Below, piece by piece: positions 1 to 6,377 of a DNA stretch of 13,232 nucleotides. The notes below the pieces were generated by a model. It saw only the letters and a list, made by a program, of their open reading frames with translations. It had not been told where the DNA came from and searched no databases. The first letter of the stretch is position 1. Every line of letters starts with the position of its first letter. Both the position numbers and the translations under genes were made by a program. The DNA lies in contig CAUAWV010000049.1 of NCBI GenBank assembly GCA_958433005.1, forward strand, positions 1 to 13,232, written 5' to 3'. Source of the DNA: an uncultured Collinsella sp. GTDB taxonomy: Bacteria; Actinomycetota; Coriobacteriia; Coriobacteriales; Coriobacteriaceae.

Positions 1-38
1 TCAGACGGTTAGTTCAGGTCGCGGAAGGTCGGGTAAGG

Positions 39-90
39 AGCAAGCTTCCCAAGCTGACACTCGCGGGTTCGAGTCCCGTTGCCCGCTCCA
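39..90 (+). tRNA. tRNA-Gly(CCC), 3' half; 5' half not recognisable
   Basis: The 3' half is clear. The anticodon loop TTCCCAA (46-52) carries anticodon CCC at 48-50. The T-arm is GCGGG / TTCGAGT / CCCGT (63-79). The acceptor 3' strand TGCCCGC (80-86) is followed by T87 and encoded CCA (88-90). The expected 5' acceptor strand GCGGGCA and a normal D-arm are not found in 1-40, and only three of five anticodon-stem pairs form with the upstream bases. Either the gene is broken or recombined upstream of the anticodon, or the left edge of the window joins unrelated sequence. I therefore call a partial tRNA-Gly and doubt that it is functional as written. Confidence 0.6.
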
Positions 91-101
91 GTTAAGAGCA
101 C

Positions 102-134
102 AAGCACGGCACCATCACGGTGCCGTGCTTTTTT
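102..134 (+). terminator. Rho-independent terminator after tRNA-Gly
   Basis: A perfect 12-bp stem AAGCACGGCACC / GGTGCCGTGCTT with a 5-nt loop ATCAC is followed by a run of T. It begins 11 nt after the CCA of tRNA-Gly and would end that transcript. Confidence 0.9.
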
Positions 135-145
135 CAATAAAGTGC

Positions 146-281
146 CGGGACTCGAACCCGACAGGGTGCGAGCGTAAATAAACGCGAAGCGTTTATAGCG
201 AGCAGGCAAGGTCGCCGATAGGCGACCGCAGCCGGTGCGGATTTGCGAAGCAAATACGCGGACGTCCCGTTGCCCGCTCCA
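146..281. repeat. Hairpin-rich element with inverted T-arm at one end and tRNA-Gly 3' end at the other
   Basis: The element starts with a 15-bp exact reverse complement (146-160) of the tRNA-Gly T-arm (64-78). Three hairpins follow: ATAAACGC-GAA-GCGTTTAT (178-196), GGTCGCC-GATA-GGCGACC (210-227) and ATTTGC-GAA-GCAAAT (241-255). The first and third have the core GCGAAGC, a heptamer known as an unusually stable DNA mini-hairpin. It ends with 18 bp (264-281) identical to the 3' end of tRNA-Gly (73-90), including CCA. The same order of parts recurs beside tRNA-Lys at 11779-11900. No protein gene is supported here. Function is unknown; it could be a small non-autonomous mobile element or a folded recombination site. 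Confidence 0.7.
226..280 (+). repeat. 55-bp direct repeat, copy 1
   Basis: These 55 bp are identical to 358-412. They hold the third GCGAAGC hairpin and the tRNA-Gly 3'-end sequence without its last base. The spacing between copies is 132 bp. Confidence 0.95.
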
Positions 282-357
282 TCGAGCACGGGAGACAGCC
301 GGGGGCGTCAGATTCAACCCATTTTGCCCGCGCATGGGTGTAGGTCCGGGTGTGTCG

Positions 358-412
358 CCGCAGCCGGTGCGGATTTGCGAAGCAAATACGCGGACGTCCC
401 GTTGCCCGCTCC
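358..412 (+). repeat. 55-bp direct repeat, copy 2
   Basis: This is the second exact copy of 226-280, so the tRNA-Gly 3'-end sequence occurs three times in the first 412 bases (73-90, 264-281, 396-412). Here the final A of CCA is replaced by T. The spacer 281-357 is not repeated and holds a weak ACCCAT/ATGGGT hairpin (317-322 with 334-339). I see no gene in 282-515. Confidence 0.95.
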
Positions 413-465
413 TGCTTCAAAATGTTAGGTTCATGCCTGCTGCCCATACTTGCACCTGCGCACGG

Positions 466-471
466 TACAAT
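466..471 (+). promoter_or_regulatory. Probable -10 element of purB
   Basis: TACAAT lies 44 bp upstream of the purB start. No good -35 hexamer is found at the usual distance, so this rests on the -10 and on position: it is the first sequence after the repeat block and before the ribosome-binding site. Confidence 0.4.
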
Positions 472-515
472 GGTTGGGTTACGACCAACGTGCCAATAAC
501 CAAAAAGGAGCCGCT

Positions 516-1862
516 ATGATCGATCGCTATACCCGCCCGGAGATGGGACACATCTTCTCCCTCGAGAACAAGTACGCCATTTGGCAGGAGATCGAGGTCC
601 TGGTCTGCGAGGCCCAGGCGGAGCTCGGCAAGATCGGCATTTCTAAAGACGAAGCCCAATGGATCCGCGACCACGCCAACTTTGAGAAGGCAAAGGTCGA
701 CGAGATCGAGGAAGTCACGCGCCACGACGTTATTGCCTTCCTGACCAACATGAAGGAGTACATCGACGCTGATGTTCCCGAGGGCGACCCCAAGCCCAGC
801 CGCTGGGTTCACTATGGCATGACCAGCTCCGATCTGGGCGACACGGCCCTGTGCTACCAGCTCACCCAGGCCTGCGACCTGATCATCGAGGACGTCAAGA
901 AACTCGGCGATATCTGCAAGCGTCGTGCCTTCGAGGAGCGCAACACGCTCTGCGCCGGCCGCACTCATGGCATCCATGCCGAGCCGATGACCTTCGGCAT
1001 GAAGTTTGGCTCTTGGGCCTGGGAGCTCAAGCGCGATCTGGACCGTCTTGAGGATGCCCGCAAGAACGTTGCCTTTGGCGCTATCTCTGGTGCCGTCGGT
1101 ACCTATAGCTCCATCGAGCCGTTTGTCGAGGAATATGTCTGCGAGCACCTGGGTCTGGTTCACGATCCGCTGTCCACGCAGGTCATCAGCCGCGATCACC
1201 ATGCCTACCTTGCCGGCGTTCTCGCCACCACCGCGGCCACCTGCGAGCGCATCGCTACCGAGGTCCGCAATCTGCAGAAGACCGATACGCTCGAGGCCGA
1301 GGAGCCGTTCCGCAAGGGTCAAAAGGGCAGCTCCGCCATGCCGCACAAGCGCAACCCGATCACCATGGAGAAGGTATGTGGCCTGTCACGCATCGTGAAG
1401 TCCAATGCCCAGGTTGCCTTCGACAATGTCGCCCTGTGGCATGAGCGCGACATTTCGCACTCCTCTGCCGAGCGCGTCGCCCAGGCCGATAGCTTTATCG
1501 CACTCGACCACATGTTCCAGTGCCTTATCCGTGTTATCGACGGCCTGCAGCTGTATCCGGCTCGCATGATGGCCAACCTCAACAAGACCCGCGGCCTCAT
1601 CTTCTCCTCCAAGGTGCTCCTCGCCCTCGTCGACACGGGCATCACCCGCGAGGATGCCTATGCTATCGTGCAGGAAAACGCCATGGCCACCTGGCACGAG
1701 GTGCAGGATTGTGTTTCCGGCCCCACCTTTAAGGAGCGTCTCGAGGCCGACCCGCGCTGCACCGTCAGCCAGGAGAAGCTCGACGAGATCTTTGATCCGT
1801 GGGACTTCCTCACCCGCATCGACACGGTCTTCGATCGTCTGGAGCAGCTGAGCTTCGAGTAG
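516..1862 (+). CDS. purB: Adenylosuccinate lyase
   Basis: A 448-residue cytosolic enzyme of the fumarase/aspartase superfamily. It works twice in purine synthesis, splitting SAICAR to AICAR plus fumarate and adenylosuccinate to AMP plus fumarate. Visible motifs are TSSDLGD (103-109), the catalytic-histidine segment THGIHAEP (His141) and the family signature GSSAMPHKRNP (271-281) with its active-site serine loop. Length is normal for the family. The ATG at 516 is chosen because AAGGAG at 505-510 stands 5 nt before it; an upstream in-frame ATG at 450 would add 22 residues but has no such site and would start ahead of the probable promoter. The gene is monocistronic, with a putative promoter upstream and a strong terminator downstream. 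purC, the preceding pathway step, lies about 7 kb away at 8788. Confidence 0.97.
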   Translation: MIDRYTRPEMGHIFSLENKYAIWQEIEVLVCEAQAELGKIGISKDEAQWIRDHANFEKAKVDEIEEVTRHDVIAFLTNMKEYIDADVPEGDPKPSRWVHYGMTSSDLGDTALCYQLTQACDLIIEDVKKLGDICKRRAFEERNTLCAGRTHGIHAEPMTFGMKFGSWAWELKRDLDRLEDARKNVAFGAISGAVGTYSSIEPFVEEYVCEHLGLVHDPLSTQVISRDHHAYLAGVLATTAATCERIATEVRNLQKTDTLEAEEPFRKGQKGSSAMPHKRNPITMEKVCGLSRIVKSNAQVAFDNVALWHERDISHSSAERVAQADSFIALDHMFQCLIRVIDGLQLYPARMMANLNKTRGLIFSSKVLLALVDTGITREDAYAIVQENAMATWHEVQDCVSGPTFKERLEADPRCTVSQEKLDEIFDPWDFLTRIDTVFDRLEQLSFE

Positions 1863-1905
1863 GGTTGACCTAATTCGACCGCCTGCGGATGCATTTCAAC
1901 CATTG

Positions 1906-1938
1906 GCGCCTTGCCCGTCTTGGGCAAGGCGCTTTTTT
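1906..1938 (+). terminator. Rho-independent terminator after purB
   Basis: A perfect 11-bp stem GCGCCTTGCCC / GGGCAAGGCGC with loop GTCTT is followed by six T. It separates purB from the sensory pair that starts at 2004. Confidence 0.93.
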
Positions 1939-1963
1939 CGCTGTCGCACTGGCCCCCTGGTAA

Positions 1964-1969
1964 TAAAAT
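1964..1969 (+). promoter_or_regulatory. Possible -10 element of the binding-protein/GGDEF operon
   Basis: TAAAAT (one change from TATAAT) lies 35 bp before the GTG start at 2004 and just after the purB terminator. The hexamer 17 bp upstream (CTGTCG) is a poor -35, so the call rests on position and the -10. Confidence 0.35.
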
Positions 1970-2003
1970 GAACCTCATCTGCTGTTTCGATGAAAGGAGG
2001 AGC

Positions 2004-2840
2004 GTGCCCAGACGTATCAAACGAGCCGCCATCGTCTCGTCGGTGCTCATACTTCTTGCTGCCGTCTGTGCGGTCGCCCTGACGTATACCGTTCGAAACA
2101 GCGCTCCCTCCCCGAATGAAGCTGACAAGGACCTCCCGGTACTCAAAATTGGCGTTACGGATAACGATCCCTATGTGTATATCGATACCACGGGCGACTA
2201 CGCTGGTATCGATATCGATATCGCTCGCGAGGCTTGCAAGCGCGCGGGAATCAAGCCGCAATTCATCGACATATCTTGGAATGATCGTGACCGCCTGCTC
2301 AAAAATGGCGATATCGATTGTCTGTGGTGCGACTACTCGCCCTGTTATCGCGAAGACGAGTATTACTGGACTGAGCCGTATCTAACCATAACGGTTTCGG
2401 TTGCCACCAAGAAAACGAGTGGTATCAAGTCCTTGGCGTATCTCGATGGCAGCAAGACTGTTGCGGTGATTGCCGGTTCGGTGAGTGAACGCCGATTGCT
2501 TGCCGGGGACCTAGGGATCTCGCCGGATGTGCACATCAAATCATATGGCTCTGCCGAACTCTGCAAAGCTGCCCTGGTCAAAGGTTATGTTGACTGTTGG
2601 ATGGCGGACGTCCAATCGCTCGACCGGCTCGTCGCGCAGTATCCCGGTGTTTATCGTGTGTTTGCCGACAACGTTATGACGGTTGACCTTGGCGTCGCGT
2701 TTAAGGACGGCTATGAGGGGGAGTACGTCAAAAACCTCGATACCGTGCTGTTCGAGATGGATCGAGATGGCACGATTGAGCGCATTGTGGGCAAGTACAA
2801 GGCAAGGGCGACGACGGACGGGCAAGGAGCGGAATCATGA
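2004..2840 (+). CDS. Membrane-anchored family-3 solute-binding protein (probable sensor subunit)
   Basis: 278 residues. A basic N-terminus (PRRIKR) leads into one hydrophobic segment (about 9-29) that may be an uncleaved anchor or a signal peptide; AAVCA is not a good lipobox. Residues about 46-266 match the amino-acid-binding SBP_bac_3 pattern: VLKIGVTDNDPY, AGIDIDIAREA, DIDCLWCDYS and the closing DGTIERIVGKY. It would bind a small polar ligand, likely an amino acid or related compound, outside the membrane. The GTG at 2004 is chosen for AAAGGAGG at 1993-2000, although the 3-nt gap is short. No ABC permease or ATPase lies nearby. The stop overlaps the start of the GGDEF gene by 4 bp (ATGA), which suggests coupled translation. 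I infer that it reports ligand to that cyclase rather than feeding a transporter. Confidence 0.85.
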   Translation: MPRRIKRAAIVSSVLILLAAVCAVALTYTVRNSAPSPNEADKDLPVLKIGVTDNDPYVYIDTTGDYAGIDIDIAREACKRAGIKPQFIDISWNDRDRLLKNGDIDCLWCDYSPCYREDEYYWTEPYLTITVSVATKKTSGIKSLAYLDGSKTVAVIAGSVSERRLLAGDLGISPDVHIKSYGSAELCKAALVKGYVDCWMADVQSLDRLVAQYPGVYRVFADNVMTVDLGVAFKDGYEGEYVKNLDTVLFEMDRDGTIERIVGKYKARATTDGQGAES

Positions 2841-4636
2841 CAAATGATGAGCGCCGCTTGCGCCGAAAGGCATTAGTCACCGCGGCTATCTGCGTTGTGG
2901 CCAGCGCTGTTTTGTTGGGTCTGCTGTATGTGGTCGGTACGCATCGCTGTCTCAATAAAACGCTTGGGTTTGGCCAGGAAACCATGGTGTTTTTAAAAAA
3001 CGCCTGCGAAAAATATGACCGATATGAACAGGGAAGAAAAACCGAGGCGACGCACAATTTGGATGCCGCGCTCGAGTCGTTTTCGACGTTCTTGCCGCCT
3101 GATTGCGTAGAAGTCAACGATGACCTCGTCGAGGAGTACGTCCATACCGAGCACCTTTCGGGAATGTTGGTCATGGACGCCGACGGTCATATGGCCGCTC
3201 ATTACGATATCGACGGTCGCGATCCGCTGATGCTATGGCGAGAGGAGCTTGCCTGTTCGTCGGTCGCATCGATGTACCGAGGCTCCAAGGTGTCCTACTC
3301 GACGGTCGTTGAGCGTCGAGATGTCGACTTTGCCGTGAGTGTTGTTCCGTACGGTGATGGCGTAGCGCTGGGGTATCGATCGCTTGCGCCCGAGCCCGCC
3401 GATGATTATTCGTATACGATCGCCGACGTGCTCGTGAACAACACATTCCATCAGAGCCCAACGGTGTTCGTGATGCGCGATGCACAAATCGTTTCTTCAA
3501 ACGATTCGACCGTCGATATAGCTCTCGCCCGGCTTCTTGCCGATAGCGGAATTGATTGGAAAGACGAAGGCTTATCACGTGTCGAATATCGGGGAAGTAC
3601 CTGGTATGCCGTGCGTGCGGCATATAAGGACTATCGCCTGTTTGCGCTCTATCCCAAATCTGAGGTCATGTCGGGCAGGATTTCATTTATCACTGCCGGC
3701 GTACTGGCGTTCCTGGTGTTTTTGGTTGTAGTGCTGTTGGTGCGTATCGTCGCCGATCGTCGCAATTTGGCCGAAAAGGACAAGCAGCTCGGCATCATCA
3801 ATGCCATCAGTACCACGTATGAGTCGACCCTCCTGTTGCATCTCGACACGCTTGAGATCGAGGGGATTAACATGTCGCCATCGGTGGCGAAGATATTTGC
3901 CGAGCACTCCGAGGCATATGACTTTTTTGCAACGGTTTGCCGAGACATTGTGAGTCCCGAAAGTCGCGAGGCGGTCATGGAGCTCTTAGATATAAAGACG
4001 CTTCGGGATCGTATGGAAGGCGTGCCGTACTTGGATGCCGAGGTACGAGACTGCCGAGGTACGTGGTATTCGCTGCAGGTTGTTCCACAGCGCCGCGATG
4101 AGCGGGGTCGACTGGAATCGGTCGTCGTGGCAACGCATAACATCTCGATGACAAAACGCGCCGAGGAGCTTTCTTTCCAGGACAAGCTGACGGGACTTCG
4201 CAATAGAAATTACCTTGAGTCCCTTGGCGACGACCTGGTGAACGAGTCCCTGCCCGTGAGTGTGATCATGATGGACTGCAATTTCCTCAAGCGTACCAAC
4301 GATCTCTACGGTCACGAAATGGGCGATGAGCTGCTACGGCGTACGGCGTCTGTATTGAGGCGGGCGGCAGGCGAGAAATTTGTGCCTATGCGCATTGGTG
4401 GCGACGAGTTCTTGCTGATTTGCCCTCACACCGATCGCGAATCCGCATGTGAAGTAGTGCAAGATCTTCGCCTCAGCCTTGCTGCTGCGAGCGATGAGGT
4501 GCTGACGGTCAGTGCGTCGTTTGGCGTCGCGACGGCAGAGGCACCCGGTTATACACTGACCGAGATTTACCACATCGCTGACCACAACATGTATCAAGAG
4601 AAACGAAAAGTCCACGCTCGGGAAGCAGATTGCTAG
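2837..4636 (+). CDS. Membrane diguanylate cyclase with extracytoplasmic sensor region
   Basis: 599 residues. TM1 is about 12-33, an extracytoplasmic region about 35-280 follows, TM2 is about 283-305, then a PAS-like linker (about 318-440) and a GGDEF domain (about 447-590). The catalytic domain looks intact: DKLTGLRNRNYLE (449-461), the metal/nucleotide segment DCNFLKRTNDLYGHEMGD (480-497), the loop RIGGDEFLL (GGDEF at 521-525) and SASFGVATA. It should therefore make c-di-GMP from two GTP. The residues before GGDEF do not form the RxxD inhibitory site, so product inhibition by that route is not expected. It starts 4 bp inside the preceding binding-protein gene, suggesting that the two act as a pair. 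No EAL or HD-GYP phosphodiesterase is in the window. The ligand of its own sensor region is unknown. Confidence 0.93.
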   Translation: MTNDERRLRRKALVTAAICVVASAVLLGLLYVVGTHRCLNKTLGFGQETMVFLKNACEKYDRYEQGRKTEATHNLDAALESFSTFLPPDCVEVNDDLVEEYVHTEHLSGMLVMDADGHMAAHYDIDGRDPLMLWREELACSSVASMYRGSKVSYSTVVERRDVDFAVSVVPYGDGVALGYRSLAPEPADDYSYTIADVLVNNTFHQSPTVFVMRDAQIVSSNDSTVDIALARLLADSGIDWKDEGLSRVEYRGSTWYAVRAAYKDYRLFALYPKSEVMSGRISFITAGVLAFLVFLVVVLLVRIVADRRNLAEKDKQLGIINAISTTYESTLLLHLDTLEIEGINMSPSVAKIFAEHSEAYDFFATVCRDIVSPESREAVMELLDIKTLRDRMEGVPYLDAEVRDCRGTWYSLQVVPQRRDERGRLESVVVATHNISMTKRAEELSFQDKLTGLRNRNYLESLGDDLVNESLPVSVIMMDCNFLKRTNDLYGHEMGDELLRRTASVLRRAAGEKFVPMRIGGDEFLLICPHTDRESACEVVQDLRLSLAAASDEVLTVSASFGVATAEAPGYTLTEIYHIADHNMYQEKRKVHAREADC

Positions 4637-4708
4637 TATTGCTACCGCCGGTTTGCGCATTGGGGAATGTTGAATCGGTGCCCGCGATACTTTATCGGTT
4701 CGGACGGG

Positions 4709-4714
4709 GATAAT
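4709..4714 (+). promoter_or_regulatory. Possible -10 element before the TSCPD gene
   Basis: GATAAT lies 35 bp before the ATG at 4750, in the 113-bp gap after the GGDEF gene. I do not see a convincing -35 at 16-18 bp, so this is a weak call; read-through from the GGDEF gene is also possible because no terminator is visible in the gap. Confidence 0.3.
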
Positions 4715-4749
4715 AGACGTCTGAAATTGCTTTACGAGAGGGGAACGCA

Positions 4750-5013
4750 ATGATTAGTTTTGATTACAAGCCTCAGGGCGTATGCACTCGCAATATCCAC
4801 CTTGACCTGTCCGATGACGGCAACAAGGTGGTGGGCGTCGAGTTTACCGGCGGCTGCGATGGCAACCTCAAGGCCATCTCCAAACTGGTCGAGGGCGCTC
4901 CTGCCGACCGTGTGATCGAGGTTCTTGCCGGCAATACCTGCGGCATGAAGAAGACCTCTTGCGCTGATCAGCTTACGCGCGCTATCGAGGCCGCTCGCGC
5001 CGAGATCGCCTAA
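4750..5013 (+). CDS. TSCPD-domain small protein (TIGR03905-like)
   Basis: 87 residues, almost entirely one TSCPD domain. The segments GVCTRNIHLDL, EFTGGCDGNLKAI, GNTCGMKKTSCADQL and the closing helix match the stand-alone TSCPD family; TSCAD stands in place of the canonical TSCPD. Four cysteines, C12, C36, C64 and C71, are spaced as expected for this fold and could bind metal. A related domain occurs at the C-terminus of some B12-dependent ribonucleotide reductases, but the role of the free-standing form is not known to me. A G-rich ribosome-binding site (GAGGGG, about 4738-4743) precedes the ATG. Its stop overlaps the next start by one base (TAATG at 5011-5015), so it is probably translated together with the Tat lipoprotein gene. 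Confidence 0.88.
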   Translation: MISFDYKPQGVCTRNIHLDLSDDGNKVVGVEFTGGCDGNLKAISKLVEGAPADRVIEVLAGNTCGMKKTSCADQLTRAIEAARAEIA

Positions 5014-6224
5014 TGGGTATCGCCGACCACATCAAGAACGGAATATCGCGCCGCGGCTTTGTGCTCGGTGGAGCTGCCGCGAGCGCTGCCACGGTGCTTG
5101 CCGGATGTTCGAAAAAAACAGGCACCAGTGATGATGCCGCTGGCGAGCCGCAGGTTATCAAGGACGATTCGAAGATTGTCTCGATTACTGATGAGTACGA
5201 GGCAGTTGACATCGATCTTGAGCCGGCGGCATCGTGGACGCTGCCGCTGGGCACGTTGCTGTACTACTGCGATGGTGACTATGCTGCGGCAATGATGGCG
5301 CCCGCATCGGCACTGCACGCCAACACACTCGGTGTGCTCAACCTGGGCGATGGCTCGCTTACCACATTAATTGAGAATCCTATCGAGGGCACGGGATATG
5401 CTTTTTACGATGTCCGTGCCGGCGACGGCGTGTTTGCGTGGGTTGAGATGAACTTTGCCAGTTCATCGTGGAAGCTCTACGCTCAAAATCTGTCGGGCGC
5501 TTCGCTCTCTGGCGACGTGGTTGAGCTCGATCGAGGTGGCAAGGACTACGATCCGCCGCTGTTTACGGCGTTCGGGTCATCAGCCATCTGGTATAAAATG
5601 CCTTCGGCAGGCGGCAATAAAACGAGTAGTGATTCGTTTTGCTATCGTCGCTCGCTTGATGAATCCAAGGCCGAGACAATTTGGAAATCGACGGGCCGTT
5701 TCGCATCCGCTCCGCGTGTGAGCGACGGCATCCTGACCATCTCGCCCCGCGTGCACAATGATGAGGGCGTCTATTACGGTATGACGGCGATCGACCTGAC
5801 TGACGGCAACAACACGAAGCGAGCTCAGCTGGTGCTTCCTTCGTCGGTTTCGCCTTTCGAGGCCGTGTATATGGGCGACACCTTCGTGTTCTCCATTGAG
5901 GCGACGTATAGCGGTGTGGGTAGCCTGGGCAATATGGGCACCTATATCGGTAACGAGGATGGGCCGTACCTCTTCCTTTCGCGTGAGCCGCTCGCGTGCG
6001 CTGCGGGAAGGAAAAATAAATACCTGGTCAAAGTTCAGGCGTCGCATTTTTTGATTGACACTTCGGCTAAGACCTACGGCTCGCTTCTGTCGCCCGACCG
6101 AGCCTTGGAGTATGGCGATTATCCTGCTACGGCGGGTAAATCGAACTCGTTCTTAACGTACGCAACGGTGCGTAACAGCCAGGGAATTCCCGAGACGGTT
6201 ACCGCTCGCCTGTTCTCTCTTTAG
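5013..6224 (+). CDS. Tat-exported lipoprotein, probable beta-propeller, function unknown
   Basis: 403 residues. The N-terminus has a twin-arginine motif SRRGFVLGG (R13, R14), a hydrophobic stretch rich in alanine, and a lipobox LAGC with Cys32. This predicts export in folded form by the Tat system and lipid anchoring on the outer face of the membrane. The mature part (about 45-403) has repeated beta-rich blocks (for example GVLNLGDGSLTTL, GVFAWVEMNF, YYGMTAIDLTDG), which suggests a WD/TolB-like propeller; that is an inference from pattern, not a recognised family. No catalytic motif is visible. It starts one base inside the TSCPD gene stop, so the two form an operon, possibly linking a cysteine-rich cytosolic protein to an exported partner. 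Confidence 0.8.
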   Translation: MGIADHIKNGISRRGFVLGGAAASAATVLAGCSKKTGTSDDAAGEPQVIKDDSKIVSITDEYEAVDIDLEPAASWTLPLGTLLYYCDGDYAAAMMAPASALHANTLGVLNLGDGSLTTLIENPIEGTGYAFYDVRAGDGVFAWVEMNFASSSWKLYAQNLSGASLSGDVVELDRGGKDYDPPLFTAFGSSAIWYKMPSAGGNKTSSDSFCYRRSLDESKAETIWKSTGRFASAPRVSDGILTISPRVHNDEGVYYGMTAIDLTDGNNTKRAQLVLPSSVSPFEAVYMGDTFVFSIEATYSGVGSLGNMGTYIGNEDGPYLFLSREPLACAAGRKNKYLVKVQASHFLIDTSAKTYGSLLSPDRALEYGDYPATAGKSNSFLTYATVRNSQGIPETVTARLFSL

Positions 6225-6242
6225 TCTCCGAGGGGTTAAAAA

Positions 6243-6303
6243 GGCGTCGACAGGGGAATAAACGCGTTGTGACTATGAGTACCGCCCGCCGAGCTGTCGC
6301 GCC
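6243..6303 (+). other. Imperfect long-range inverted repeat between the Tat gene and the two-component operon
   Basis: GGCGTCGACAG (6243-6253) pairs with CTGTCGCGCC (6294-6303) with one bulged base and a 40-nt loop. There is no T-run, so this is not a classical terminator. It could be an mRNA fold or operator upstream of the regulator gene, or chance. Confidence 0.3.
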
Positions 6304-6332
6304 CATGCGATACCCGGTGGGCTCAGGTGCGT

Positions 6333-6338
6333 TAAAAT
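6333..6338 (+). promoter_or_regulatory. Possible -10 element of the two-component operon
   Basis: TAAAAT lies 40 bp before the ATG at 6378, in the 153-bp gap after the Tat lipoprotein gene. The expected -35 position (ATACCC) is poor, so confidence is low. Confidence 0.38.
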
Positions 6339-6377
6339 GAGCTTGTTCTTAGCTAATTGAGACAGGGGGGCCGTGTT

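Noticed and set aside
226..412. The two 55-bp repeats as a CRISPR array.
   Set aside because: There are only two copies, the repeat carries a tRNA 3' end, the 77-bp spacer is long, and no cas genes are present.
193..447. A - strand open frame in which ERATGRPRICFANPHRL occurs twice, 44 codons apart.
   Set aside because: The repeat is a by-product of the exact 55-bp DNA duplication spaced by a multiple of three. The frame overlaps tRNA-end copies and hairpins, has no ribosome-binding site, and is best seen as non-coding.
417..1346. Long - strand open frame across purB.
   Set aside because: It is antisense to a well-supported enzyme gene with full family motifs; long shadow frames are usual in G+C-rich coding DNA.
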